DNA of 64,000 bases from Smallanthus sonchifolius (lineage: Eukaryota > Streptophyta > Magnoliopsida > Asterales > Asteraceae). The stretch covers positions 10,497,001 to 10,561,000 of the forward strand of contig CM042027.1 in assembly GCA_023525975.1 (NCBI GenBank), in the 5' to 3' direction. Shown one piece after another: positions 1 through 10,711 of this stretch (the stretch's first letter is position 1; the number at the start of each line of letters is the position of its first letter). The notes below the pieces were generated by a model. That model was not told the origin of the DNA. It saw nothing but the letters and a program-made list of their open reading frames with translations, and did not search any database. Position numbers and translations under genes: made by a program.

Positions 1-2
1 AC

Positions 3-2316
3 CATTGATTTGGGAATATTGAAATGGCAAACAATCCTAACATCTTTCCGATCTATACCCTAATTTTATTGTGCATGATTGGTTAGGTGATACACACACT
101 AAAGAAATTTCCCAACAAAATAAAAAAAAGGTTGGATTATTAAAAGAGTAGCATACCATCCTGAAGGCACACCAGTGTCTCATTAGATTATAATTCACCA
201 AAAATGCTCCAGGTGAGTAACCAGCATGAAGAAAGCACAGGAATAACATATAAATATAATTCATGTTTATTGGTGTCATTTAATTATGATAACAAAACAA
301 TTAGCCATACCCAAAAGCCACTGTAGCTACTACAACTTGTGTCTTGGCAGAAATCCAATCGTCCAAAACAGAGGTCCGTAACTTATTGTTTAACCCTGCA
401 TGATACGCTGGAAGCAAATCAATAAAATAAGCAAGTTTTCAAGGAACACCTCAAGATTAAGTCAAAAAGGATAGAAAAACAAAGTACCAGCACAAGAAAT
501 GCCATTTTTCGATAAATGAGAAGCCAGATCATCACACATTGTACGTTCAAGACAGTACACGATTCCACATACATCTCCACAAGATTTAATTAGATCAGTC
601 AGATCAACATATGGGTCAGTTAGAAGATCCTTAAATCGAACTGTACAAATTAAAAAGTTTAGTCGGTGACATTAATTATAATAGTCCAACCAAAATGAAA
701 AGCAAATTACTTATTACAGAGTAATGAATAGCAATATGGGCAAGAGAGAAGAGCAATGGCCATTGGCCAATGCATAATAGTTATTAAGATCATGGTTCTA
801 ATTTGTTAACAAGATGCCACAAAATATCCATTTTCCATTCCCTTATTTGCCTAAACATAAAAAGAGCATGCATGCATTAAGTTAGGAATAAATCAAGCAT
901 ACTGACTCAACCTTCATAATATATATTTGGGCGATTAAATGATGATTTCATAACTAGAGGGTTCTCCATGTCCAAGGACTCTATCACATCCACCTGAACC
1001 CTGCATATAGTATACAGTTTCTAAAAAAAATGCATACTGTACAGAAACATATAAGATAACTCATTGAAAGTGTTGGGTATAAAAGTGATTGTACATAGTA
1101 AGAGAAATAAGGCTCACTTGGGAACAGCTGTAGCTGTCAATGCTAATACTGGAATGCCTGGCAGACGTTTCCTCAAAGAAGCTAACTTTCTGTAACTAGG
1201 CCTGCATTAGTCATAGATTTGAATCAAGAACAAAAAAAACTAAGACCAGTGTCCATTGAGATTGTATGAGCAATTAGGAAACTATAAAAAACTAGAGAAA
1301 TCACCTAAAATCATGGCCCCATGTTGAGATGCAATGTGCCTAAAAAGTTGAGAGAAAAAAAAAAGACCAAATAAAACCAGAACTCATTGATTAACCAAAT
1401 CAGATGTATAGTCGATGTTTGACCAGTAAAAGCTCAAACCTCATCTATTGCAATCAAATTCAACAACCCTCTTGAGTGAAGTTTTGTCAACTTTGTCATA
1501 AATCCGGTTGTTGCAATCAGTTCTGGTGTCACATAGAGCAACCTCAATCCTGGATTTCCAGATTCTAGTTCTTCATGGATCTAAAAAGGTCATCAACAAG
1601 TATTTTACAGAGATTGACAGAAGCATTGTTGTTGGAGTTTGAAAATAACATAAGTTTCCAACTTAAGATACTAAAATTAGACATTAGTCACATTACCTTA
1701 TTCCTAACTTGTGAAGTCTGAGTTGAGGAGAGATATTCAGCAGCAACCCCCTTTCCCTTCAAAGCCATAACCTGGTTTTCCTGGTGCAAAGTAACATGAT
1801 AAAATTACAGCAATTTGACGACTAATAGCATTGAGCAAACAAACAAACTCACCATTAAAGCTGTGATCATGGAGAAACAATGCATGCAATCAAGTCAAAC
1901 CCTAGCATTGAAAAATGAAAACATTGTGTAGTACATAAACATCCAAATTAAGACAAACTTTCTATATATCACCTATCAAAGGAGAAACAACAAGCACAAT
2001 GCCTGGTTTTGCCAGTGCAGGAATTTGATAACAAATCGATTTGCCACCACCAGTTGGCATCAGACAGAAACAATCTCTTCCTGCATCAAAACAAAGGGCT
2101 CCAATTTCAACAAGCCTAAACAACAATTTTGATTCTCTAATGAAATGAAAACGAATATGAATATAAACCTGATAATACAGCTTCTATGGCTTCCAATTGC
2201 TTTCCTCGGTACTCCGAATGCCCAAAATGCCATCTCAAGAGCTTCGTTAAAGCTTCTTTACCAGAAATTTGCCTCTCCTTGCTGATATTTTTCACTGGCA
2301 GTAGTGCCTTCTTCAT
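3..2316 (-). CDS. RECQ3: RecQ-type ATP-dependent DNA helicase, RECQ3-like (N-terminal part, gene runs off the left edge)
   Basis: This is a 3'-5' DNA helicase of the RecQ family, expected to act in the nucleus in repair and recombination. The minus-strand exons I can join in frame are 2316-2169, 2080-1973, 1860-1853 (8 nt), 1780-1697, 1580-1440, 1339-1305, 1201-1118, 1000-912, 640-488, 407-311, 160-157 (4 nt) and 59-3. All are flanked by AG and GT and give 336 codons. The start is a MKKALLPVKN-like N-terminus typical of plant RECQ3. Visible motifs are the motif 0 region (YRGKQLEAI, about residue 40), Walker A PTGGGKS at 58-64, DEAH at 162-165 and helicase motif V (ATVAFGMGIDRKDVR) near the end. 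The RecQ C-terminal part lies outside the window. Identity rests on remembered similarity to plant RECQL3; family membership is very secure. Confidence 0.92.
157..160 (-). other. RECQ3: Predicted 4-nt micro-exon of the RECQ3-like gene
   Basis: The minus-strand tetramer GATG is preceded by a CAG acceptor (163-161) and followed by GTATG (156-152). The upstream exon ends in GG (311) and the downstream exon starts GGT (59). Inserting these four bases produces F-G-M-G-I-D, the invariant helicase motif V. Direct joining without it gives a stop codon. Only sequence logic supports it; no transcript was available. Confidence 0.7.
1853..1860 (-). other. RECQ3: 8-nt micro-exon of the RECQ3-like gene
   Basis: Eight bases (CTTTAATG on the minus strand) are flanked by AG at 1862-1861 and GT at 1852-1851. 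Joined to exon 1973-2080 and exon 1697-1780 they give I-A-L-M-E-N-Q, which is what the conserved segment after motif Ia requires. Without this exon the frame is lost. An ordinary gene finder would probably miss it. Confidence 0.85.
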
Positions 2317-2600
2317 TGCATCTGTAAGCTTAAATTAGTTGTGAAAATTTCAAACGACAAAAATTATATCATTTCCCCGTTCCTGTGATTTCAATTGAAG
2401 AATTTCCGATAGTAATAACGAGTGTTCGAAACCTGAAATCTTCCGTCGCCGGGGATATGAAGGAAATCAGGGCGGTCCGGTACGGAAGGGTTTTGTCTTA
2501 AGCCGGAAAATTGGAGGTTATTTTAATTTTTCAAGTGATTAGGGATTAAGGTGGAGGATTTTTTCGTAAATAAAATTTAGAGTTAATTACACGGATGGTC
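2317..2600. promoter_or_regulatory. 5' leader and promoter-side region of the RECQ3-like gene
   Basis: This stretch lies directly upstream of the helicase start codon, on its minus-strand 5' side. The part near 2430-2520 is more GC-rich and probably transcribed leader. I see no clear TATA box. At about 2583 it merges into dispersed repeat sequence. Confidence 0.3.
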
Positions 2601-2750
2601 CCCGTGGTTTAGTCAAATTACGGATTTCGTCCCTAAACTTCTGATTGGTCCAATATACTTTATTTTGTTTCGTTTCACTAATGGTCCCTGAAATGGATGG
2701 GGTTAAGTTTTTCTGTTAACTGGGTGTGAAAGGACGAAAATACTCTTAAG
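2583..2750. repeat. Dispersed repeat of unassigned class
   Basis: The text runs in the style of a dispersed intergenic repeat (a 'ggtccccgtggtttagtcaa'-like phrase). A diverged relative occurs near 63370-63500 at the other end of the window. No open frame or terminal structure is visible and I do not know its class. Confidence 0.35.
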
Positions 2751-3119
2751 ATTAAATAAATAATTAAAATAAATCAATAAATATATTTATGTGGGTCCCA
2801 CCCCTTCAACTTCCCCACCTAAGACCACCATCTCTCCCCTTCAATCCTCCTGTCCCAAATTCGAAAGAAACTCAATTACCAACGTGGGTGGCTTTTGTCA
2901 CCGACAAAACATACCCCTTAACTTTGTTAAAGTGTCTTATTTAACCCTTTAACTTTCTAAAACATTACTTTAACCTTTTTAAGTTTCTAAAGTTATTTGT
3001 CACCAATCAAAGCTTACCCCCAAGTTTATTAAACTGTTAAAAATAACTCCTTAACATTGTAAAATGTTACTTTGACTCTCTTAGGTTTCTAAAATTTAGA
3101 GTGTCCCTATAGTATAGAA

Positions 3120-3664
3120 AATCTGTTTTTTCGTCAATAATTTTTGTTCGTTAATTTTAAAAAAATAATAATAATTTGTAACCGTGCTTATTTTTTTTCT
3201 TGGCGCTCCGGTATAAATTTTGGTAAATTTTTAGGTATCGTGAGTTATTTCGACTGAGAATAACGTGCTGGTACCATGAAGAATGACACTGACACCGAGT
3301 GAATAACATCGGCACCGTTATTTAACCGTCTTTTATATGTGATTAGATTTCCACAACCGACTCGACGTAATTTTATACGTTTCTTTTAAGTATTTAACGG
3401 CGTTTCTATTTGTGCTTAGGCAAGTTAATGTCACCGCCACAACCGTTTTATCGACTGACAGTAATGTGCTGGCATCGCTAAAAATGAAACCTATACCGAT
3501 CAAAAAACATCGGTGTCGTTAACAACTTTCTATACATTTTTCAGTCTTCACTACCGAGCCGCCACAATTTCATGTTATTATTACCGCCGCAACGTATATA
3601 ACGAAATTTGCAAAGCGATATTGGCATTCCGCCGCAACGCGCCGCGCCTTAAATCTCATCGGTG
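3120..3664. repeat. Repeat-like region with recurring short phrases
   Basis: Short phrases recur with variation: a 'taacgtgctgg' phrase near 3262 and 3468, and a 'cat-cgg-cacc-gtta' phrase near 3308 and 3510. This indicates internal duplication inside a mobile element rather than a gene. It directly precedes the captured helicase fragment at 3665. No long open frame is present. Confidence 0.4.
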
Positions 3665-3759
3665 AACAAAACAATTAGCCATACCCAAAAGCCACTGTAG
3701 CTACTACAACTTGTGTCTTGGCAGAAATCCAGTCGTCCAAAACAGAGGTCCGTAACTTA
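3665..3759 (-). pseudogene. Captured fragment of the RECQ3-like gene (exon 10 plus the start of its intron)
   Basis: These 95 bases match 291-385 of the helicase gene in the same orientation. I see one mismatch (3732 against 358). The fragment carries most of exon 10 and about 20 bases of intron past its donor site, so it came from genomic DNA and not from a processed transcript. It has no coding potential. Such pieces are typical of gene-fragment capture by Helitrons or MULEs, and a Helitron-like terminus lies downstream at 5666-5692. The link to that terminus is inference. Confidence 0.85.
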
Positions 3760-4019
3760 ATTTGTATAAAAAACTGTGTATAAAACATTTGTATTTATAG
3801 AAGAAAAAAAAATTAAATACCCCAACGGTTGTATTCCCCTCTCCAACGGCTCCATCTCACTTCACCAACCACAGCTTCATGAACATATGAACCTTACCCG
3901 AGCCATAACCCGATAGGGTTGTGGCGGTGTTCCCGTGAACCTGTTGGAAGCCGAACCCGAGCTCGACCCCCTCCACCATTAATAAATATTTATGCAATTT
4001 ACAACTCTATACGGTTTTT

Positions 4020-4135
4020 TTTTTATTATTTCAACCGAAAATAGGTTTTTTTTGCCATTGACAAGGTTTGAACCCACAACCAACTCTTTGTTGTGTTACT
4101 CCTCTCTTACCACCATTGGCGCATCCATTCTATTA
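4020..4135 (-). repeat. tRNA-derived SINE-like fragment
   Basis: The reverse complement carries a box A-like segment (CCAATGGTGG) and, about 45 bases on, a box B-like segment (GTGGGTTCAAACC). It is followed by an A-rich run, which appears as the T-run at 4016-4025 on the given strand. I did not find clear target duplications, so this is tentative. Confidence 0.4.
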
Positions 4136-4367
4136 AGAGTGGGTCGTCTAAATTTAAAACTTAACATTTTTATAAGTATAAACTTATTAACCGTTACAAA
4201 CTGAAGTAGCTTTGTGATGCATACTGACATTAATTCTTTATATATTTGTAGCTAAAATGGGTTCACAAGTGTTATTATTATTTAGAGGTTCTAAAGATTC
4301 ACCTCGCCATCTCAAAGTGATGGGCGATTTGGGGCGGGTAACTTAAAAGGTTAATATTCTTTAAAGA

Positions 4368-4990
4368 TTGTTTATGTTCATGTTAGAAATGGTCACACTC
4401 TCTTTTAACTCACAGATTGTTCCCATGAAATATAATTCAAGAGACGTAAACTCAATCAAGGTTGTCATGGCCAAGGCAATAGTTGTGATTAATCTCATAG
4501 GTACTCTTATTGTTTCCATGTTTTTTGCCACAACTTTTATTTCATGCTCAGGTTCCGAATTAATTTAATTTGATGTAATTCAATTTTTGTTTTATACTTT
4601 TTTGTTACCTTTTATTTTAGGAATTGGATGTGTATAATTACAAGACGTCACATTAGACAAAATGTTTGATGAATCGGGATGAAAAGCATTGGTTCCTGAA
4701 TTTGCCAACATAATACAACAGGTGTATTACATTTAACTTTTATTATGAAATTTATTAAATCTTTAACTAAAAAGATCACAACTTTAGGCATTATTTTAGT
4801 AAAAGATCATACCTTTATGTATGGTTTTTAATTAAAGATCATGAATATGCACCTTTTTTATGTAAAATTATGTGGGATTTCAGGGATATGCTCATTTACC
4901 CGGTGGAACGTGTATGTCTGCATTGGGGCTTCATATAACATATGAACAAGTAGTAGCATGGAAGGTTCTAGCAGCAGATGAAAGTACTGT
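4368..4990 (+). other. Unrecognised exon-like segments
   Basis: Short open stretches lie here at 4368-4568 and about 4883-4985. The first includes a hydrophobic run (about VVINLIGTLIVSMFF). The second would read HLPGGTCMSALGLHI-like. They may be exons of a decayed or captured gene, but I cannot assign a family and no continuous frame connects them. Confidence 0.2.
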
Positions 4991-5665
4991 CCATTGTATT
5001 GCTTTTTCTTTTGTCAATTGGTCATTTGTGTAATTTTCATGTTTTTTTTATCATGTTTTGCCCATTGGTGAAGTTTTAGTAAAAAATGTTTAGGATTGAG
5101 GCAATTTGCTTCTTGAATGAACTATGAAGCATTGGTTCCATTTTTTTTTGTTGTATTAGAACCTTTTTTTAGTTTGCATACACTCCCTTGTACGCCTGCA
5201 TCAAATGAAACAAGAATGAAGTTTAGCTCAGGAATAAAAATAACCATAACTCGGCCTCCTTTGTAGTTAACAAAGTTTTCCAACGTCAAAATGTTATGCT
5301 CGCCTATTTTTGCTAATTGGTTTCAGTATATGTCAATATCAAATATTGTACTTATGGCTTTTGCTATTTGGTTTCATTGTATGTAGACATCAAACGTGAA
5401 TATAAGTTTGATGCTAATGATCGATCACATGACATTCTATTAGTTGTTTGAAAATCAAGCAGATCATATTGTTAATTATATACAAATTTTGAAGGTATTT
5501 AATTTTTTGTAAGACGTTCAATTCTCCACGGCAACGCGCGGGATACCTCTCTTACGTGTAGTGGTACCTCATATAAATATTTTATAAGCAACTTGCATTT
5601 GCCTTTGCAAATGAATAATATTCGTTTAATTAAGCAAATATTTACACAAAATTAATTTGTCGTGG

Positions 5666-5692
5666 CCGCACATCGTGCGGGTTCCCTACTAG
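5666..5692 (+). mobile_element. Probable Helitron 3' terminus
   Basis: A perfect 6-bp stem (5666-5671 with 5675-5680, loop ATC) is followed eight bases later by CTAG at 5689-5692 and then T. This is the canonical Helitron end. A second GC-rich end-like sequence sits at about 5530-5545. I could not locate the matching TC start. The element may extend leftward over the repeat-rich block that holds the helicase fragment. Confidence 0.55.
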
Positions 5693-5699
5693 TAAATTT

Positions 5700-6656
5700 A
5701 TTATAATTATTTAAATTGACTTACCCATCATTCCTTATAAACAATTAAGCCGCCATTAACAATTTAAGCAAATAACATTTTACCTTAAACTCTTCTATTC
5801 CCTTCTAAAAAATTAACCGGTCTTGTCAAACCCTCCCCTTCCCCATCGAACATGATTCAGTTAAACGAAAACAATCGACTCACCCCGACTGCCGAGTAGA
5901 CAATCACTTGACACTACAGCCTACGAGAGTCACATCGCCTGTCAAAGTGTTGTCCCTCCACTCTCCCGAATCCAATGCCAAAAGACCTAACAACCTAAAA
6001 TAGTCTATTTTTGTGAACTCAATTCGGTAAAAAAAGCTCTATGAACCCACTCAATCACGGTACAAAAATTTCATTGACATGATTCAATATGACAAAAATA
6101 TTTGAATGACCGACCCGACTTTGTAGTAAATATCCGAACACCGAAAATTATGACTTTACATGATAAATCTGGAGAATTTCATGAAAGTATCCATGGAACG
6201 ATCTAGCTAGATATCTCCATAGCAATCCCGAATTTCCCCCTATGATTTAAAATACTTGAGAACGTTTAAGCAATTATGGAATCTCGACGTTACAACTCAA
6301 GATTTAAACGGGTCTTTACGTAAAGCTATTGCTTGAGAAGCTTCAATGATAGAGTTGCCTCGTACATGGACTCTTCAATATATTTTAAGACCTAAAGCGA
6401 AATTTAAATTTGTTTATCGACTCTTAAGACTTAAATGACACATAAGATTATAAGAAGGACGAAATATGAACATCTAACATTAGTTGGACTAGTATTGTTA
6501 AATGTCCAAAACGGATGATTTGAAATCTGCCTCGTTATTCTTTTACGGTTACCCCGTTGGATTCCGGTCACTTTCTCCGGGGTAATTATCGCCGGCAAAT
6601 CAACACAGAAACCCAATTCTCCCCGCCGTTGACCCAATAAGTCAACATTATTCATA
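5700..6656. other. Intergenic sequence upstream of the VWA gene
   Basis: I see no gene here. The last 150 bases or so would contain the promoter and 5' leader of the VWA-domain gene. No unambiguous TATA box stands out. Confidence 0.4.
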
Positions 6657-9600
6657 ATGTACGACGACGACGACTTCACGAAGGGGGTTGAAGATGGCCT
6701 CAGGCTAGCCAAGCGTATATACTTCGGTAACGACCGGTCGGTGGCAGCGCCCAAACCGGTGACGCTGATGGAGAAATCCACACTATCGATGTACCCTACG
6801 TCTCCTATGGTTTACGCCGTGATTTCCAACCCAATTATCGTCGACAACCCTGATATGCCGAGTTATCAGCCTCACGTGCACGGCAGGTGTAATCCGCCGG
6901 CGTTGATTCCGCTTCAGATGAACGAGATCTCGTTTCAGATCGACGGTTATTTGGACACGGCGTTTGTCACGATGAGTGGTTCCTGGAGGGTTCATTGTGT
7001 GATAGGAAATGCCAATTGCAGTTGTCTTATTGCAATTCCTATGGGTGAAGAGGTAGTTATTAGTCTCTTGATTTCACATGCTAGGGTTCTAAACAATATC
7101 ATATAAACCCTAATTTGAACTTAGTTTACTTTTTTTAATTGAAAATCAAACTTGAACCATAAAGAAGTTTGTTTGAATTGTTCTCAAACAATATCATATC
7201 ATTTGGCTAACAGGGTTCAATTCTAGGTGCTGAGGTTGAAGTAGCCAGAAAATCATATTCGACATGGTTAGCTCTCATGGATGAACATGAGGAGAAAGAA
7301 AGTGTAACCAAATCTGAAGATGGAGGTCTTCTGAAACCCAACATCTTTACTTTGACAATACCACAGGTTAAAACATGTATACAAAATGATCTCAAAGCTT
7401 CCTTATCATATAATCATATTGAATATTGTTTGACGTTTCCAGGTTGACAGTGGTTCGAATCTTTTAATCAATGTTAGATGGTCACAGAAGATGATCTATA
7501 AAGATGGTGAGTTCATATTGAATGTACCCTATAGCTTCCCAGAGTATGTTACCCCCGCCTCAAAGAAACTCCCAAAAAAGGAAAAGATACAACTGAATAT
7601 TAACTGCGGTCTGACTGCAGAAGTTCTTTGTAAGACGACTAGTCATCCTCTAAAGGTGTAATTTGGATCAATAATTTTGATTACTCATATTCTCTAATCT
7701 TATCATTGACCGGTTCTTGATAACCAAGTGAGATACTTTCTGTATTCCAGGAACGAAAGCGAAAACCGGGGAAGTTGGATTTATCATATGAAGCACATGT
7801 TCTACATTGGTCAAGTGCAGATTTTGTCTTCAAATACAATGTAAGATTATCATAAATATTTGTTTAGACATATAAATAAATTCTCTGGTTCATTTTACAG
7901 TTGAAGTGATAAGGTCATGAGTCATCAATATATTTCAGGTTTCTACATCCAATCCATTTGGTGGTGTCCTTTTGCAGTCTCCGCCATCACCAAGCATTGA
8001 TCAAAGGGAGATGTTTTCCTTGTATCTATATGCAGGACCAGATAAGAGTAGAAAGGTTGGTTTTAAAATGAAGTATTTTTTAGGGGTAACTTTGTAGAAT
8101 AGTAACCAAGTTTCAAAAATGCTCAAAATACGTATTTTACACGGTATACACCGTCGGGTATACTTTGGTGAGTGACCAAATTGGAACACTTTTGAAACCT
8201 GTTTACTATCCTGTGGTGTTTTCCCTATTTTTTAATATAACCACTTGCAAATTTGTATACTTGCCGACTAAACTTGGGATTGTTGATAGGTGTTCAGGAA
8301 AGAAGTTCTTTTTGTTGTTGATATAAGTGAAAGCATGAAAGGAAACACAATTGAGGTAACAAAGAATGCACTCATTGCAGCACTCTCAAAACTTGATCAA
8401 GAAGATTCTTTTGGTATAATGGCATTCAACAATCATACTCACTTATATTCATCAACTTTAGAGTCAGCAACTAATGAATCAATACAAATTGCAACCGAGT
8501 GGATTAACACGAATTTCATTGCAAGTGGTGGTACAAACATGTCAATTGCTCTAGATCAGGTTATTGTCTTTTTTACTAAATTTGATTTTTGCATATTTTT
8601 AAGATTTTTCATTTTATATGTTGGCTTTATTCACTGTGACTCTATGTTTTCCAGGCCTTAGACATGCTATCAAGGACCAGCAAATCAATTCCAATGGTTT
8701 TCTTTATTACTGATGGGGCTGTTGAAAATGAGAGACAAATATGTGAAGTAATACAGAAACAAATACAAAAAAGGATCAGAATTGTGTCCGCGTATTAACA
8801 CGTTTGGTATAGGTAACGCTTTGGTGCTAATTTATATAAAAATAACAGAAGAGATTAAGCATTTGGTCTGAATTTTAAGTGACTGGCTTCTTTTGTTGTT
8901 ATTCTTCATTAGCTAGCCTTCTTGTTTGCTTGCAGGTTCATTCTGCAATCATTACTTCTTGCAAATGCTTGCAATGATTAGCAAGGGTCATCATGATGCC
9001 TCTTACGATGCCGGTAAATCATTTTTTTTTGACATATTTTCCCCATTCTAGTTTTAAAAGCTGGGAAGTAGGTTTTTTTAATCTTTCTCTGTTCTTTCCT
9101 TGCACAAGATTCTTTAAAAAGTTTTGGTTTCGTTTGAACAGAAAGTACATGAGAAGTCGCTGATTATTTTGTTCGATATGCGTTTGAACAGATTCAACTG
9201 AAGATCGAATGCAAATGTGGTTATCTAAAGCTTCTTCTTCCATATTGGCCAACATTGTAATTGATGGCCTAGATGATCTGGAAGTATGTTTGTCTAATTC
9301 TCTTGGATTCTGGTTTGATGTTACTGCTCACATAAAAACCTTCTTTCAAAACAATAATTCCTTCTGTTGCTTCATATTAGCCATAGATCATATTATATCT
9401 TTAATTTTTCACAGATTTGTCCTTCAACCATTCCAGACTTTAATTCTGAAAGACCATTGATCATATCAGGGCGATTCAAGGGTAATTTCCCTGAAAGACT
9501 GAAAGACTGAAAGTTAAGGGCATCATTGCTGATATGAGTAATTTCACCATTGACAACATTGAAGTACAACACGTGAACGACATACCTCTTGAAAAGGTGG

Positions 9601-10463
9601 CCCTATAACCTAAAGTTCTTAGATGAAATTGATCATTCTGATATATGATTTAGCAAGAGTTACTGTTGAATGTCTAAAAACAAGAAATGAAGCAGATATT
9701 ACTCAAAAGCGAAAAAGATTGATTACTTGATCTTTATTTTGATCAATCAGGTCCTTGCAAAGAAACAGATCGAATCATACACGACACAGGCATGGTTTTC
9801 ACAAGATAAAGAGCTTGAGAAGAAGGTCAGTAACATACAATTAACTTTTAGAATCTAAATTGCATCTGTTTAATAAGTTTTGCTCATTTAAGCTAAAGCA
9901 TGGACAATTATGGCACATATTAATATGTTACAAATTAATGTTTGTGGGCAGGTAGCAAAGATCAGCCTAGAGACAGGTACTGTGTCTGAATATACAAATA
10001 TGATCTTGTTAAAGACAGAACCACAAGACAAACCTTCCAAGTCTGGAAAAAGGCAGGTAACCTATTTCAAATAAAAATTCTTCATTTTTATAATTTCTTG
10101 ATTTGAAGTAAATTCATATTTCAGATTTTGTATAAATACACGTAGGGAAAAAAGGAAGCCGGTTTTCAGAAAATAGAAGACCCAAAACCTGAAAAGATTA
10201 AAGTGTTGAACCACCTTGGGCTAGGGTTTGGCAATGTGGTTGCAACATCTGAAAACATCCATCCAGGGTTTGGAATTAGGACACCCAACCAAACAGAAAT
10301 GCTTGTGAGAGTGGCTGGTAATTGCTGTGCAGATGCATTTGGCAAATGCTGTTGCATGTGCTGCATTCAAGCTTGTTCTAGAATCAACAACCAATGCGCG
10401 GTTGTGTTGAACCAGTTATGTGGTGCTTTGACCTGTTTCGCCTGCCGGGAATGTTGGGAGTAA
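6657..10463 (+). CDS. VIT/VWA-domain protein related to inter-alpha-trypsin inhibitor heavy chain, with two frameshifting indels
   Basis: Thirteen exons are recognisable: 6657-7052, 7214-7366, 7443-7655, 7751-7840, 7939-8055, 8290-8559, 8655-8812, 8936-9013, 9192-9283, 9415-9596, 9751-9825, 9952-10056 and 10146-10463. The start MYDDDDF resembles the family start. A VIT-like region is followed by a VWA domain with a MIDAS motif DISES (334-338) and a downstream TDG. The C-terminus is very cysteine-rich (CCCMCC). Exon 7 has six A's at 8767-8772 where five restore the family reading; in frame it ends at TAA 8796. Exon 10 carries an 8-bp tandem duplication (9497-9512) that also shifts frame. Discounting both indels gives 746 codons, the usual family length. 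Either this is a recent pseudogene or one or both indels are allelic or assembly errors. Its biochemical role is unknown. Confidence 0.88.
8767..8772 (+). other. Frameshift site 1 in the VWA gene (A homopolymer)
   Basis: Six A's precede GGATCAG in exon 7. The present frame reads K-R-I-R and stops at 8796-8798. The frame that follows five A's reads G-S-E-L-C-P-R-I-N-T-F-G-I-G, which matches the family and joins correctly to exon 8. Confidence 0.85.
9497..9512 (+). repeat. 8-bp tandem duplication causing frameshift 2 in the VWA gene
   Basis: GACTGAAA occurs twice in a row in exon 10. One copy gives L-K-V-K-G-I-I-A-D-M, the expected family sequence. Two copies shift the frame and create early stops. 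Confidence 0.85.
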
Positions 10464-10711
10464 AACCATAAACAGATCGACATAGATGAAATATAATGTG
10501 CTTGGTGAAAAAGTAGATACTTCGATGAAATTGTATAAAAATACAGGATATCATGTACAAAAAAGCAGTGGGAATCGATCGGTAATGTATGTAACATCTT
10601 ATTCATATTCATCAACTTCAATATCTCATCATTACCACCAAGATAACCCAAGAACATATTCATTAGCTATTTAATACATAAACATGATCAAATGCATGGA
10701 ATCACTGCAGT
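10464..10711. other. Convergent intergenic spacer
   Basis: The 3' ends of the VWA gene (+) and the cupin gene (-) face each other across about 250 bases, so the spacer must hold both 3' untranslated regions. They may overlap in antisense. No other feature is visible. Confidence 0.6.

Noticed and set aside
37..279. 80-residue minus-strand ORF at the left edge
   Set aside because: It covers an intron, the 4-nt micro-exon and part of another intron of the RECQ3-like gene. The frame does not match the helicase.
6431..6995. Minus-strand ORFs opposite the start of the VWA gene
   Set aside because: Shadows of a strongly family-matching plus-strand exon.
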